From the NCBI GenBank assembly GCA_021846285.1, contig JAJZCB010000010.1, positions 1 to 63,092 on the forward strand: 63,092 nt of DNA, in the 5' to 3' direction. Numbering within the stretch: position 1 is the stretch's first letter; the number at the start of each line of letters is the position of its first letter. The translations under genes were made by a program, and so were the position numbers. This stretch comes from Bacillota bacterium. GTDB taxonomy: Bacteria > Bacillota > Bacilli > Alicyclobacillales > SLC66. The notes below the pieces were generated by a model. It was given only the letters and a program-made list of their open reading frames with translations. It was not told where the DNA came from and ran no database searches. This document shows positions 17,645 through 27,790 of the stretch, one piece after another.

Positions 17645-19006
17645 CTACAGCATATGCACCGCCTCTTTGAAGATTCGCCCACGGTCCTCAAAAGACGCAA
17701 ACATGTCCCAGCTTGCGGCGGCCGGCGACAGGAGCACAACGTCGCCAGACTCCGCCAACGCCGCTGCCTGTCGGACAGCTTCGGGCAGAGAACTCACTTG
17801 AAGCGCCACCGGTACTCCCGCTTGCCGGGCCATCTCGATCATGCGCGGACCAGACTCGCCGATGGCCAGGACGGCCTTTAGCTGGTTCGCGGCGACCGGA
17901 ACCAACGCAGACAGATCGTCGCCGCGTTCCAATCCGCCAAGAATGGCGATGATCGGTTCCACGAATGATGATATGGTCTTGATAGTCGCCTGGGGATTGG
18001 TCGCCTTTGAATCGTTGACAAACGATACACCCGCAATCTGGCGTACAAACTCCATCCGATGCTCGACCCCGGAAAACTCGCGCAAAGTGTCGGCGATTGC
18101 GTGTGCAGATGCTCCCGCCGCGAACGCGATCGCGGCCGCAAAGAGCGCATTTTGCACATTGTGCTCACCACGCAGCGCAATCTCGCTGACATCCATGACC
18201 GGCGTCGCGTTTTGCGCTCCAGGCACAGCCAGCATGAGTTTCCCGTCGAGAAGGTAGGCGCCGCGAGAGACGCGACGCTTTGTGCTCACAAGCCACACTT
18301 TCGCGGCTAGTTCTGATGCCAGATCAGCGACAATCTCCTGATCCCCGTTCAGGATGGCGATGTCAGTCGGTTCCTGATTGGCAAACAACCGCTTTTTCGC
18401 GTTGATATACTTTTCAAGCGTTCCATGATAGTCGAGATGGGCTGGATATATGTTGAGCAGTGCGGCAATCTTCGGTCGCAGGGAGACAGTTCCCTGGAGT
18501 TGGAAACTGGAGAACTCCGCGACAAGCACATGATCAGCCGGGGTGTCCAGGGCCACGGCTGAAAGCGGCGTACCGATATTTCCCGCCACAGTGGCAGGCA
18601 CGCCCGCCTCGTGAAGCATGTGGCCGACGAGCGTTGTGGTCGTCGTTTTTCCATTGGACCCTGTTATGCCGATGATCGGTGCGGCGGTCACCTGAAAGGC
18701 CACCTCCACCTCCGTGATCACAGGTACGCCGCGTTCCAGTGCGCGCAAGACGATCGGCCGATCGTAGGGAATGCCCGGATTTTTTACGACCAGATCACAG
18801 GCGTCGGCCAGTTCTTGGGGGTGCCCATCCGTAATCACCCGGATTCCCCTCGCTTCAAGCGCCTTTGCATCGGCATCCACGCGATCGCGCGCACTCGCAT
18901 CGTTGACTGTGACCTGCGCTCCGAGCCGCTGCAGCAGCTTGGCGACTGCAACACCGCTGCGGGCCAGCCCGAGAACCAACACCGACTTTCCTGAAAACTG
19001 CACCAT
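17645..19006 (-). CDS. murD: UDP-N-acetylmuramoyl-L-alanine--D-glutamate ligase MurD
   Basis: 453 aa. MurD adds D-glutamate to UDP-MurNAc-L-Ala. The N-terminal Rossmann-like domain starts VLVLGLARSGVAVAK, the ATP-binding loop is GITGSNGKTTTT, and the C-terminal domain contains GVSFVNDSKATNPQA. ATG 19006 follows GGGGTGAT and the longer open frame upstream has no family similarity. It lies 35 bp downstream of mraY. Confidence 0.96.
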   Translation of the reverse strand: MVQFSGKSVLVLGLARSGVAVAKLLQRLGAQVTVNDASARDRVDADAKALEARGIRVITDGHPQELADACDLVVKNPGIPYDRPIVLRALERGVPVITEVEVAFQVTAAPIIGITGSNGKTTTTTLVGHMLHEAGVPATVAGNIGTPLSAVALDTPADHVLVAEFSSFQLQGTVSLRPKIAALLNIYPAHLDYHGTLEKYINAKKRLFANQEPTDIAILNGDQEIVADLASELAAKVWLVSTKRRVSRGAYLLDGKLMLAVPGAQNATPVMDVSEIALRGEHNVQNALFAAAIAFAAGASAHAIADTLREFSGVEHRMEFVRQIAGVSFVNDSKATNPQATIKTISSFVEPIIAILGGLERGDDLSALVPVAANQLKAVLAIGESGPRMIEMARQAGVPVALQVSSLPEAVRQAAALAESGDVVLLSPAAASWDMFASFEDRGRIFKEAVHML

Positions 19007-19041
19007 GATCACCCCATCTGATCGCCGCCCAGCGCGCGGAT

Positions 19042-19998
19042 CTACCTTACGTATAAGTATAGGGCAACTACTGACATTGCTAACCCGGTCAGCCAAAACG
19101 TTGTGACAACCCGCCACTCCGACCACCCCGCCAATTCAAAGTGGTGGTGCAGCGGACTCATCCGAAACACTCTGCGACCCAACGTTTGAAAGGAGATAAC
19201 CTGAATAATGACCGACAACGCCTCGATAACAAATATACCACCCACAAGCGCGAGCCAGATCTCAGATCGTGTGAGCACCGCAATGGCCGCCAGCGACCCC
19301 CCAAGCGCCAGCGACCCAGTGTCGCCCATAAACACCTTTGCCGGATGACGGTTAAAGACCAAAAATCCGATCAGAGCGCCTACCATGGCCATCGCGAACA
19401 CCGAAACGTTCCACTGACTCTCCCACCAGGCCATCGCAGCAAAAGCGGCGAACGCAATCCCGGTGGTTCCGGCCGCAAGCCCATCCAAGCCATCGGTAAT
19501 ATTGACGGCGTTGGCCGTTCCAATCATAAAGAGAGCAAGAAATGGCAGATAGAAAATACCCAATTGCAACGAATAGCCGATACCCGGAATGAGTAGCTCA
19601 AAGTGCCAGCCCCGCAGATACAGCATGATATAAAAGGCGACCACGACAAGCACCTGGGCGAAAAGTTTCTGCCTGACGGTGAGTCCCAGATTGCGCCTGC
19701 GCAGGATCTTGATGGCGTCATCGAGCAGACCAATCAGTCCAAACGCCGCCAGGACGAACACCAATAGACCGGTTGTTGGCGAACTGGAGAATCGCCAGGC
19801 TGTAAACGCCGCGCTGACGATGACGAGTACGCCGCCCATGGTCGGCGTGCCCGACTTTTGTTGATGACGCGATGGGCCTTCCGCGCGAATGGCCTGTCCA
19901 AATCTGAAGCGGCGAAGCAACGGGATCGCGATGGGCCCCAAAAGCAGTACGATCGCGAACGAGACGCCCAAAATAAAAGACAGCGACTGCACGTCCAA
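19042..19998 (-). CDS. mraY: Phospho-MurNAc-pentapeptide transferase MraY
   Basis: 318 aa, ten membrane helices. MraY moves phospho-MurNAc-pentapeptide to undecaprenyl phosphate, forming lipid I. Conserved loops are GPSRHQQKSGTPTMGG, NAVNITDGLDGLA, VFMGDTGSLALGG and the histidine cluster PLHHHFE. The start is probably TTG 19998 with GGGGAGA upstream. Confidence 0.95.
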   Translation of the reverse strand: MDVQSLSFILGVSFAIVLLLGPIAIPLLRRFRFGQAIRAEGPSRHQQKSGTPTMGGVLVIVSAAFTAWRFSSSPTTGLLVFVLAAFGLIGLLDDAIKILRRRNLGLTVRQKLFAQVLVVVAFYIMLYLRGWHFELLIPGIGYSLQLGIFYLPFLALFMIGTANAVNITDGLDGLAAGTTGIAFAAFAAMAWWESQWNVSVFAMAMVGALIGFLVFNRHPAKVFMGDTGSLALGGSLAAIAVLTRSEIWLALVGGIFVIEALSVIIQVISFQTLGRRVFRMSPLHHHFELAGWSEWRVVTTFWLTGLAMSVVALYLYVR

Positions 19999-20050
19999 TG
20001 GTCTCTCTCCCCACTACTGTAGTATCCGGATCGCACCCATGCTCTGCGCA

Positions 20051-20135
20051 GGACGGATCATGCGTTGCACTGCAGCGAGTTTTGCGGCCCTTAGGCTGCA
20101 CCTGTTTGAGCGGCGGTGCCATGCATGATCCGTCC
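20051..20135 (-). repeat. Hairpin with family-conserved loop, copy A (murF-mraY gap)
   Basis: Arms at 20051-20070 and 20116-20135 pair over 20 bp with one mismatch and one G-U. On the minus strand the 45-nt loop contains CTCAAACAG and, further on, CGCAAAACTCGC. Loops with the same two motifs occur in copies near 42,855 and 45,856, while the arm sequences differ completely. Confidence 0.75.
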
Positions 20136-20182
20136 AGGCATGGCAGGGATGATCGTATTTCGGGCATAACTCGCAAGCGCGC

Positions 20183-21559
20183 TTAGCCCCACTGCTCAAG
20201 CCCAGGCATGAGCGTCTCCAGACGCACTCGCCGCGATCCCTTCAGAAGCACGACCGTACGCCTGCCGGCCGCCAGCCCCCCGGCAATCCACCCCTGCAGC
20301 AGCGCAGCACCGTCAGCCGCCGTGGCCGCCTGCGCCACACTCGGAACGCCGCTCGCGCCTTCCAGATAAAACAACGCGAATTCTCCCACAGCCAGTAGAG
20401 CGTCAATGCCGAACTGGCGCAGAGTCTGCCCCACTTCCCGGTGCAGTCGCTCCGACTCCTGACCGAGTTCAAGCATATCCCCGAAGACTGCGATGCGGTA
20501 ATCCACCTGCATGTTGCGCACGACCTCAAGGGCCGCGTAGACAGAGGACGGCGCAGCATTGTAGGCGTCATTGACGATAGTCAGCAACGGATGGGGTTGC
20601 GAAGTCTCCATACGCATTTTCGACAGTGAGGCTGTGGCAAGGGCGGTCGCCGCGCGACGCACATCCACTCCCACAACGTCCGCCACGGCAAGCGCGCACA
20701 GGGCGTTTCTCGCCTGATGCCGCCCCGCAACTGGCAGCGATACGAAAACATCTGCGGGCAAGACGCGAAACTCACTGCCTCCGGCCACATCCTGATAGTC
20801 GCACAACTGCCAGTCGGCATGAGGGCTCTCGCCAAAGCGCACCACCTCAACCCCCGTCGGCGCCGCCAGAGCTTCCAGCAGAGGTTCCTCTGCGGGAATG
20901 ACTGCCACACCGCCGCTGCCAAGCGCCTCAATCAACTCCCATTTGGCCTTGGCGATCCCTGCGCGCGATGCAAGCATGCCAATATGAGCGTCTCCGATCA
21001 AGGTAATCACACCGATGTCTACCTTGGCGATGTCTGCCAGAGCGGCGATCTCCCCGAAGGCGTTCATGCCCATCTCGAGCACGGCGATCTCAGCATCTTC
21101 GGGCAAGGCTAGAAGTGTCAGTGGCAGGCCAATGTGATTATTCAAGGAACCGTCAGTCTTGTGCGTTCGCAAATCGCCCGACAGGGCCTTGGCGATCAGA
21201 TCCTTGGTCGATGTCTTTCCATTGCTGCCCGTGACACCGATCACGCGAACGTTCAGAGTGGATCGATAGGCTCTCGCCATATCCTGAAGCGCCTTTAGAG
21301 TGTCTGCTACAAGGAGATGCGGTAAGGCGGACAGTTCCTGCGGAAGCGGTCTCTCCCGTTCCCATAGAAACCCGGCCGCTCCCTGCTCCATGGCCGCACG
21401 GACAAACAGGTGGCCGTCAAACCGTTCCCCTGCAAGGGGGATGAACAACTGCCCCAGCGTGACGTGTCGGGAATCCGTTGTCACACCGCGCAATTCCGTG
21501 TCCAGTTCGACGCCCTGGGCGCCTATCCAGGAGGCCACAGCCGCCAGGTTCGCGCGCAT
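20183..21559 (-). CDS. murF: UDP-N-acetylmuramoyl-tripeptide--D-alanyl-D-alanine ligase MurF
   Basis: 458 aa. MurF adds D-Ala-D-Ala to the UDP-MurNAc tripeptide. The ATP loop is GVTGSNGKTSTKDL, the central domain has VLEMGMNAFGEIAAL, and the C-terminal domain has NDAYNAAPSS. The ATG at 21559 shares its A with the murE stop codon (TGATG), indicating translational coupling. Confidence 0.95.
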   Translation of the reverse strand: MRANLAAVASWIGAQGVELDTELRGVTTDSRHVTLGQLFIPLAGERFDGHLFVRAAMEQGAAGFLWERERPLPQELSALPHLLVADTLKALQDMARAYRSTLNVRVIGVTGSNGKTSTKDLIAKALSGDLRTHKTDGSLNNHIGLPLTLLALPEDAEIAVLEMGMNAFGEIAALADIAKVDIGVITLIGDAHIGMLASRAGIAKAKWELIEALGSGGVAVIPAEEPLLEALAAPTGVEVVRFGESPHADWQLCDYQDVAGGSEFRVLPADVFVSLPVAGRHQARNALCALAVADVVGVDVRRAATALATASLSKMRMETSQPHPLLTIVNDAYNAAPSSVYAALEVVRNMQVDYRIAVFGDMLELGQESERLHREVGQTLRQFGIDALLAVGEFALFYLEGASGVPSVAQAATAADGAALLQGWIAGGLAAGRRTVVLLKGSRRVRLETLMPGLEQWG

Positions 21560-23043
21560 CACCGTTGCCCCCGCAGGATCTCCGCCGCAACGACGCGATC
21601 GTCAAAATCATATTTGGTGGCGCCGATAATTTGATACGTCTCGTGACCTTTTCCAGCGATCAGCACGACATCGCCTTCTCCAGCGCGCATCAGAGCCGCG
21701 CGGATGCCCTCCGCGCGCAACGTCTCACGCGTATATGCCTCCCTGGCAGCGTCTGCTATACCCGCTTCCATGTCGTCGAGGATGCTGTCGGGATCTTCGG
21801 TCCGCGGATTATCAGAGGTGAGTACCGTAAAGTCGCTGTACTTGAGCGCTATCTGCGCCATGACGGGACGTTTCTTGCGATCTCTGTCACCGCCGCACCC
21901 GACCACCGTAAATACTCGTCCAGCGCAGAACTCACGGATTGTTGTCAGCGCATTTTCCAGACTGTCAGGCGTGTGCGAGTAGTCCACCAGGATCGTATAG
22001 GGCTGGCCTGCAAGGACCCGTTCAAATCGTCCGGGAACGCCGGCGACGCCTTCCAGGGCCGACTTTATCACAGACAGCGGCACTCCCAGCGCCAGCGCCG
22101 ACGCCGACGCGCAAAGCGCGTTATACACGCTGAATCGCCCCGTCATCTGCAGACGCAAGAACTCATCGCCAGCAAACGTGTGCAACTGAAATGACACTCC
22201 GTCCGCCGTTATGCTCACATCGGCGGCGTGGACATCCGCGGACTCAGCGAAGCCATACGAGATCACTTGGTGCACCGTTTCCCTGGCGTATGCGACGCTC
22301 CACGGGTCGTCTGCGTTGAGCACGGCGACAGGCAGGGAACCGTCGGCGACAGCCAGGAAGTCATTGCCCAGACGCGAAAACAGTTTGCCTTTGGTTTGGC
22401 CGTACGCTTCCATACTGCCATGGAAATCCAGGTGATCTTGAGTCAAATTGGTAAAGGCTGCGATTCGAAAGGGGATGCCGGCCACTCTCGCCAGACTCAG
22501 AGCGTGGGACGACACCTCCATAACGACGTATTGTGTGTTCAGTTCGCGCATTTCCCGAAGAACGCGGACCAATTCCACCGCTTCCGGGGTCGTCATGTGC
22601 GAACTTCGGAGTTCGCCTCTACTCGTCCGTTGTTCAATCGTGCCGATCAGACCCGTCGTCTTGCCGTACGCCTGCAAAATCTGCTCGATGAGCATCGTCG
22701 TCGTTGTCTTGCCATTGGTTCCAGTGACGGCAACCATGGTCATGGCGCGGGCGGGGAATCCCGCGATAGCGTGTGCGACGTAAGGCGCCACACGCCTGGT
22801 GGATGGTACGATAACCTGAGTGCACGATACATCGCACCATTCTTCCACCAGAACAGCGCTCGCTCCGGCGGCGACTGCCGCCTGCACAAACGAATGGCCA
22901 TCATCATGTTCGCCCCGATACGCGACAAACAAGGATCCCGTTTCCACTCTCCGGGAGTCGTCACAGATCGACGAAATCTCTATATCCAGCGAACCTCGCA
23001 CAGTCTTTAGAACGATGGGCTCGATCATGTCTCTTAATAGCAT
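21559..23043 (-). CDS. murE: UDP-N-acetylmuramoyl-tripeptide synthetase MurE (meso-diaminopimelate adding)
   Basis: 494 aa. MurE adds the third stem-peptide residue. The motif TSDNPRTEDP contains DNPR, which identifies meso-diaminopimelate rather than lysine as substrate. The ATP loop is AVTGTNGKTTTT. DYSHTPDSL and AGKGHETYQ are also typical. It precedes murF and follows spoVD after a 94-bp gap holding a perfect palindrome. Confidence 0.96.
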   Translation of the reverse strand: MLLRDMIEPIVLKTVRGSLDIEISSICDDSRRVETGSLFVAYRGEHDDGHSFVQAAVAAGASAVLVEEWCDVSCTQVIVPSTRRVAPYVAHAIAGFPARAMTMVAVTGTNGKTTTTMLIEQILQAYGKTTGLIGTIEQRTSRGELRSSHMTTPEAVELVRVLREMRELNTQYVVMEVSSHALSLARVAGIPFRIAAFTNLTQDHLDFHGSMEAYGQTKGKLFSRLGNDFLAVADGSLPVAVLNADDPWSVAYARETVHQVISYGFAESADVHAADVSITADGVSFQLHTFAGDEFLRLQMTGRFSVYNALCASASALALGVPLSVIKSALEGVAGVPGRFERVLAGQPYTILVDYSHTPDSLENALTTIREFCAGRVFTVVGCGGDRDRKKRPVMAQIALKYSDFTVLTSDNPRTEDPDSILDDMEAGIADAAREAYTRETLRAEGIRAALMRAGEGDVVLIAGKGHETYQIIGATKYDFDDRVVAAEILRGQR

Positions 23044-23100
23044 TGTCAGTCCGTCCTTCCCAAACTCTCCACTTCCGACCCGCAGGGATCATCGATTTTT

Positions 23101-23133
23101 CGGAACAGCTTCACTCTAGGTGAAGCTGTTCCG
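23101..23133. repeat. 14-bp perfect palindrome between spoVD and murE
   Basis: Arms at 23101-23114 and 23120-23133 are perfect with a 5-nt loop. On the minus (transcribed) strand the hairpin is followed by A residues, on the plus strand by no T-run, so it does not look like a standard terminator. It may set the level of spoVD-murE cotranscription. Confidence 0.7.
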
Positions 23134-23137
23134 AGTG

Positions 23138-25090
23138 TCAACCGAATGTGCCAGGCACTGGCCCCAAATGCAGACGGACCACGCTGCCCTGTTCAACCTT
23201 CGCGCCGGCCGCCGGCGCCTGCGCGACGACATACGGCCCTTGGCCAACCACAACCAGCCGCAAAATGGCGCCGCTCTGAATCGCTGCCCGCGTCGCTTCC
23301 TGGTACGATCGTCCGGAGAGATTGGGCACCGTAGTCAAAATGGGATCGATGCCATACCGATACTTCTTGGCGATCCCCTGGACAGACGGCTTGACTCCAA
23401 GGTATTGCAGACTGTCTGCAAGAACATTGCCGACAACGGGAGCCGCGATCACGCCGCCGAAAACCGGAGTGCCTTTAGGTTTAGGATAATCAATCGCTAC
23501 ATAAGCAACCAGTTTCGGATTATTTGTGGGCGCCATGCCAATAAAAGACACAATGTAGTGCGCGCCAGAGTAATGGCCGTTGACCACCACCTGGGCAGTT
23601 CCGGTCTTGCCGCCGATGCGATACCCTTCGCGAAAGGCGTTGCCGCCCGTGCCCTGCGCTACCACACTCTCCAGTGCGCCGCGCACTTGCGCCGCCACCT
23701 CCGGAGAAATCACGCGGCGAACCTGCGTGGGAGCAAATGCCTGAACAACCTTGCCGGTTCCCGGATTCACGTACGCTTTGACGATTTGCGGTTTCATCAG
23801 GATACCGCCGTTCGCGATCGCGCCCACGGCCATCACCTGTTGAAGGGGAGTGACCGACACACCTTGCCCAAACGAAGTGGTGGCCAGTTCCAGAGGACCG
23901 ACTCGTTGCGGGCTAAAGAGGATGCCTTTGGACTCTCCGGGCAGGGTAATGCCAGTCTTGCTGCCGAAACCGAAAGCTCGAATGTACTGAAACAGCCGAT
24001 TTTTCCCGAGCCGCTCACCGAGTTGGATAAACCCTGGGTTGCAGGAATTTTCCACGACGTTGAGATACGACTGAGATCCATGCCCGCCCGCCTTCCAACA
24101 GCGCATCTTGTGACCGGCCACTTCATAATACCCGGGATCGTAAAAGCGATTCGAGAGAGTGACGGTGTGTTCCTGCAGGGCCGCCGCCAACGTAACAATC
24201 TTGAATGTCGACCCCGGCTCAAAGGTCTGCCAGATAGCGAGATTCCGGTTGTACGTCTCCTGAGGCGCCTGCCTCCAGTCGGCAGGATTGAACGTGGGAT
24301 AATTGGCCATGGCCAGAATCTGCCCTGTCTGCGGATCAGCGACGATCATTGTCACGCGATCCGGTTTGTATTTGGCGACCACATTCTGAATTTCCCGCTC
24401 GGCAAACTGCTGGATCTGCCGATCGATGGTCAGTTCCACGTTAAGGCCGGGAGTAGGCGCGACATATTCGTCGTTCGTTCCGGGAATCTCTTCGCCCCGC
24501 GCATTGGAGACAAACTGCAGGGCCCCCCGTTTGCCCTTGAGTTGGGTGTTAAAGGCAAGTTCAACACCGCTGAGACCCTGACCCTCGCCACCCGTGACCC
24601 CGAGCACTTGCGCCGCCATGTTACCGTAAGGATACGTTCGTTTGCCCTCTTCGGTCAAATAAATGCCGGGCAACTTCAGCGATCTGATCGCCTGCGTCTT
24701 CGCTGCATCCAGTCGGCGCCCACGCGGTCTTATGTACACCATCAGAGTTCGCTTGCTGATCAGCTTCAAGATCCCCTCGCGACTGCCGCCGATGACCTTC
24801 CACAGGAGTTCAGCGGTCCGCGCCTTGTTCTTGATTTGGCGAGGCACGGCGATAATGGTCGCGGCGCTGGCCGTGTAAACCAGCGCATTGCCGTGTGCAT
24901 CCAGAATGGCGCCGCGCACGGCTGGCAAAGGAATGTCACGCCGGATCAAATCTCCTGCCTTGGCCATGTAGTCGCCCGCCGCCAGCACCTGGATGTGAAC
25001 CAGTCTGCCCACGAGAATCGACGCCGCGCATGCAAACGCCAACAATACCAGAAAAATACGTCTACGGATCTTCGTTTGGGTGATTCGCAT
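23138..25090 (-). CDS. spoVD: Class B penicillin-binding protein SpoVD (stage V sporulation)
   Basis: 650 aa. SpoVD is a transpeptidase needed for spore cortex synthesis. One N-terminal membrane helix (about 12-32), a dimerisation/pedestal domain, then the transpeptidase with active-site motifs STFK, SCN (in ENSCNPGF) and KTGT. A single PASTA domain (VPNLSGRSYQEAT...) ends the protein. The second class B PBP gene directly upstream encodes the division enzyme. ATG 25090 is favoured over GTG 25105. Confidence 0.92.
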   Translation of the reverse strand: MRITQTKIRRRIFLVLLAFACAASILVGRLVHIQVLAAGDYMAKAGDLIRRDIPLPAVRGAILDAHGNALVYTASAATIIAVPRQIKNKARTAELLWKVIGGSREGILKLISKRTLMVYIRPRGRRLDAAKTQAIRSLKLPGIYLTEEGKRTYPYGNMAAQVLGVTGGEGQGLSGVELAFNTQLKGKRGALQFVSNARGEEIPGTNDEYVAPTPGLNVELTIDRQIQQFAEREIQNVVAKYKPDRVTMIVADPQTGQILAMANYPTFNPADWRQAPQETYNRNLAIWQTFEPGSTFKIVTLAAALQEHTVTLSNRFYDPGYYEVAGHKMRCWKAGGHGSQSYLNVVENSCNPGFIQLGERLGKNRLFQYIRAFGFGSKTGITLPGESKGILFSPQRVGPLELATTSFGQGVSVTPLQQVMAVGAIANGGILMKPQIVKAYVNPGTGKVVQAFAPTQVRRVISPEVAAQVRGALESVVAQGTGGNAFREGYRIGGKTGTAQVVVNGHYSGAHYIVSFIGMAPTNNPKLVAYVAIDYPKPKGTPVFGGVIAAPVVGNVLADSLQYLGVKPSVQGIAKKYRYGIDPILTTVPNLSGRSYQEATRAAIQSGAILRLVVVGQGPYVVAQAPAAGAKVEQGSVVRLHLGPVPGTFG

Positions 25091-25192
25091 CGGAACTCGC
25101 CTCACAGATTCGTCAGTCTTGTCCCTCCAAATTTATGCGAACCGCCAATCAAGTAGACTTGTCTCCCATCTCCTTCGGTCGCGAATCCCGGT

Positions 25193-27340
25193 CTAATAGA
25201 CGGTCGCTATCGGCGCAAACCGGGCGATTACAATCGTTCCCAAGGGCACCTCACGCCCTGGAGAAATGCTCTGCTCCACTACGTACCCATCGCCTTTTGG
25301 GTCGATCTGAAGACCCAAAAGCGAACATACACTCACGGCCTCGATCATGGGCATTCCCTTCAGATTCGGCACCCGCACCTTTCCAGAGAGAGACGTCGAC
25401 GCGGAAGTGGCGATCACCACCTGAGTGCCGGAAGCCACCTGAGTGCCGGCCTGCGGCCATTCCCGCACGACGGTTCCCGACGCATCGACCGCCGCCGCGG
25501 CCAGACCGGCTCGCTTCAACAACTGCGCGGCGCTCTTCACACTGAGACCCTGAACATCAGGAATTGTTGTATACGCAGTAGCCGCAAGGGACGTCGCCGG
25601 ATTTGCCAGAGCCTGTCCATGCGGCGGTATGCGCAGATAAGAGAGCGCCTTTTGAAGCACGAATTTCGCGGCGGGCGACGCCACATCGTTGCCGTACTGG
25701 ATGGTATTGTGCGGTTCACTCACTGTGACGAAAATCTCCAGCGCGGGATGATGGGCAGGAACAAAGCCGACAAACGAGAGATTGTACTTGTGCGGCAGGT
25801 ATCCGCCTCCCGGCTTCGGGATCTGGGCAGTGCCTGTTTTTCCCGCCACATTGTAGCCGGGAACATACGCCATGAGCGCAGGATCCTGGTTGACGTCCTG
25901 AATCATGATATTGGTCACTTCATTCATGATGGAAGCAGGAGCCACACGCCTCACAATGTGCGGTCGTCTGTAGTAGACGATACGCCCGCCAGGCGCCACG
26001 ACCTTCTGTACGATATAAGGGGTCATGAGATGTCCGCCGTTGGCTACGGCGCCGACTTCCGCCAACTGTTGAATGGGTGTCACGGCGAGCCCCTGTCCGA
26101 ACGTCATGGTCGCAAAATCGACCGGATTCAGGTTGTGCGGATTAAAGAGCAAGGAGGTGCCTTCTCCCGGCAGATCAATGCCGGTTGGCTGATCCATGCC
26201 AAAGAGATGAATGTACTTATAGAGCGTAGGCACGCCTTCGGCCTGACCGATGTGGATAAAACCTGTGTTGCTGGAGTAAATCATGGCCATTCGGTACGTG
26301 ATGCGACCCCAGCCCCACAGATTCCAGTCTCTGATCGGTACTCCACTTACGTAATCCACACCGGACATGTATGTCTGGTTCAGTTTGATCGAATGAGACG
26401 CGAGCGCTCCCGTCAGAGTCACGACCTTAAATGTTGAGCCCGGTTCAAACGGAGCGGAGATCGCCCAGTTCGTGTCCAGAGTCGCCGCGGGATATGTCCA
26501 GTACTGTCCGGGATTAAAATTGGGCAAAGCAGCCATGGCCAGAATCGCCCCCGTGTTGGGGTCCGCGACGATGATGGCGGCGTGCGCGGGAGTGAAACGG
26601 CGTTGTATTGTGGCCAAAGCTTCCTCCGCGTAGTGTTGGATAGCTGCGTCAATGGTCAGATACACACTGTCCCCATTTTGCACTGGTTTTGTGACAACCG
26701 ACCGAAATGGCAACGGGTCGCCCATGCTGTCCTGCATAAACTGCACTTGACCTGGCGTTCCTGCCAGGACGTGATTGTATTGCAACTCAATGCCTGCGGC
26801 CCCCGCGCCGGTCTGGTCCACAAAACCCACTACATGCGCAGCAAAGGAACCGTCCGGATATACCCGTTTGTAAGTTTTATAAGGGTTGATGTCATTGTAC
26901 AGACCAAGATGGGCGAACAGCGCCAGAACCCGTTCTTTGGTAGCCAGCGGCACATGAACCATATAGGGATACATCCTCAGCCAGGAGACCTGGGAGCGAC
27001 TCAACTGCTTCAACATGAAAGAGGGCTGCGCTCCCGTGATCGAAGCCAGGCCATCAGCGGCCGCCTGCAGTTTGTTGAAACCCGCTCCCTGAATACCAGG
27101 CAGATAAAGATCCAGATCATACGCCGGCGTGGAAAACGCGAGTTCATCCCCATTGGCGTCGTAAATGGATCCGCGCATTGGCATGACGGACTCTTCGGTG
27201 AGCCATTGCCGCTGCTCTTTGCCGCGCAGAAACGTATCCATGGACTGGACGTACCCGACTCGTCCCAACACGACCATAAAAAGTGCGATAAATGAACCTC
27301 TCACCAAATACGCGCGAAAGACTGTGCGACCCCTCTTCAA
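25193..27340 (-). CDS. pbpB: Class B penicillin-binding protein 2B (FtsI-like division transpeptidase)
   Basis: 715 aa. This is the septal D,D-transpeptidase that works with the SEDS protein FtsW. One membrane helix (about 10-30), then the transpeptidase with motifs STFK, SSN (IYSSNTGF) and KTGT. Two PASTA domains follow (TTIPDVQGLSVKSAA... and VRVPNLKGMPMIEAV...). TTG 27340 overlaps the ftsL stop by 4 nt. Confidence 0.93.
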   Translation of the reverse strand: MKRGRTVFRAYLVRGSFIALFMVVLGRVGYVQSMDTFLRGKEQRQWLTEESVMPMRGSIYDANGDELAFSTPAYDLDLYLPGIQGAGFNKLQAAADGLASITGAQPSFMLKQLSRSQVSWLRMYPYMVHVPLATKERVLALFAHLGLYNDINPYKTYKRVYPDGSFAAHVVGFVDQTGAGAAGIELQYNHVLAGTPGQVQFMQDSMGDPLPFRSVVTKPVQNGDSVYLTIDAAIQHYAEEALATIQRRFTPAHAAIIVADPNTGAILAMAALPNFNPGQYWTYPAATLDTNWAISAPFEPGSTFKVVTLTGALASHSIKLNQTYMSGVDYVSGVPIRDWNLWGWGRITYRMAMIYSSNTGFIHIGQAEGVPTLYKYIHLFGMDQPTGIDLPGEGTSLLFNPHNLNPVDFATMTFGQGLAVTPIQQLAEVGAVANGGHLMTPYIVQKVVAPGGRIVYYRRPHIVRRVAPASIMNEVTNIMIQDVNQDPALMAYVPGYNVAGKTGTAQIPKPGGGYLPHKYNLSFVGFVPAHHPALEIFVTVSEPHNTIQYGNDVASPAAKFVLQKALSYLRIPPHGQALANPATSLAATAYTTIPDVQGLSVKSAAQLLKRAGLAAAAVDASGTVVREWPQAGTQVASGTQVVIATSASTSLSGKVRVPNLKGMPMIEAVSVCSLLGLQIDPKGDGYVVEQSISPGREVPLGTIVIARFAPIATVY

Positions 27341-27729
27341 GACCCGCCCGTCCTCACTTGCACCGGCGTAGCCGGTTGCATTTTCAAAACTGACTCCGCC
27401 ACGTGAAGAATTCGCGTCGGCGATGAGAGATCGTACACTGTGGATTGCAAGGCCGCGTTTCGCGCCACTTGGTGAGAGAGAGACACCTTCAGCGCCTGAA
27501 TGTTATAGTTTTCGGCGACGAGACTCGCGTAGCGACCTACCAGGAAGATGGCGACTGCAGCGCAGAAAAGTAAAGACGCAATAATACCCAACCGATTTCT
27601 CGTCTGCGGATCCAGTCCCGCGCGAGAACGCGGAGCGACGTTCCCAGGAACCCGCCCGGGAGCTGGCACAAAAGAGGACTGTTGCGATCTTAGCATTCTA
27701 TCATCCTGCGCGGAATCGACTGCGATCAT
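27337..27729 (-). CDS. ftsL: Cell division protein FtsL
   Basis: 130 aa. FtsL is a bitopic divisome protein that forms a coiled coil with DivIC and interacts with DivIB. The cytoplasmic part (1-47) is followed by a membrane helix (about 50-68: GIIASLLFCAAVAIFLV) and a short extracellular coiled coil. ATG 27729 has AGGAGA 10 nt upstream. Its position between rsmH and pbpB is diagnostic, because the sequence itself is poorly conserved. Confidence 0.88.
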   Translation of the reverse strand: MIAVDSAQDDRMLRSQQSSFVPAPGRVPGNVAPRSRAGLDPQTRNRLGIIASLLFCAAVAIFLVGRYASLVAENYNIQALKVSLSHQVARNAALQSTVYDLSSPTRILHVAESVLKMQPATPVQVRTGGS

Positions 27730-27790
27730 AGTAGAAATCTCTCCTATACCTGTTGTCATAGATGCACAGCTATGATTTGCTGCCCTGCGT

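Noticed and set aside
23120-25156. Long plus-strand reading frame opposite spoVD
   Set aside because: It is the antisense of spoVD, kept open by GC-rich codon use; the minus strand has full catalytic motifs.
25106-25192. Sigma-E promoter for spoVD
   Set aside because: CATAAATT is a partial -10 match, but no convincing -35 lies at the right distance.
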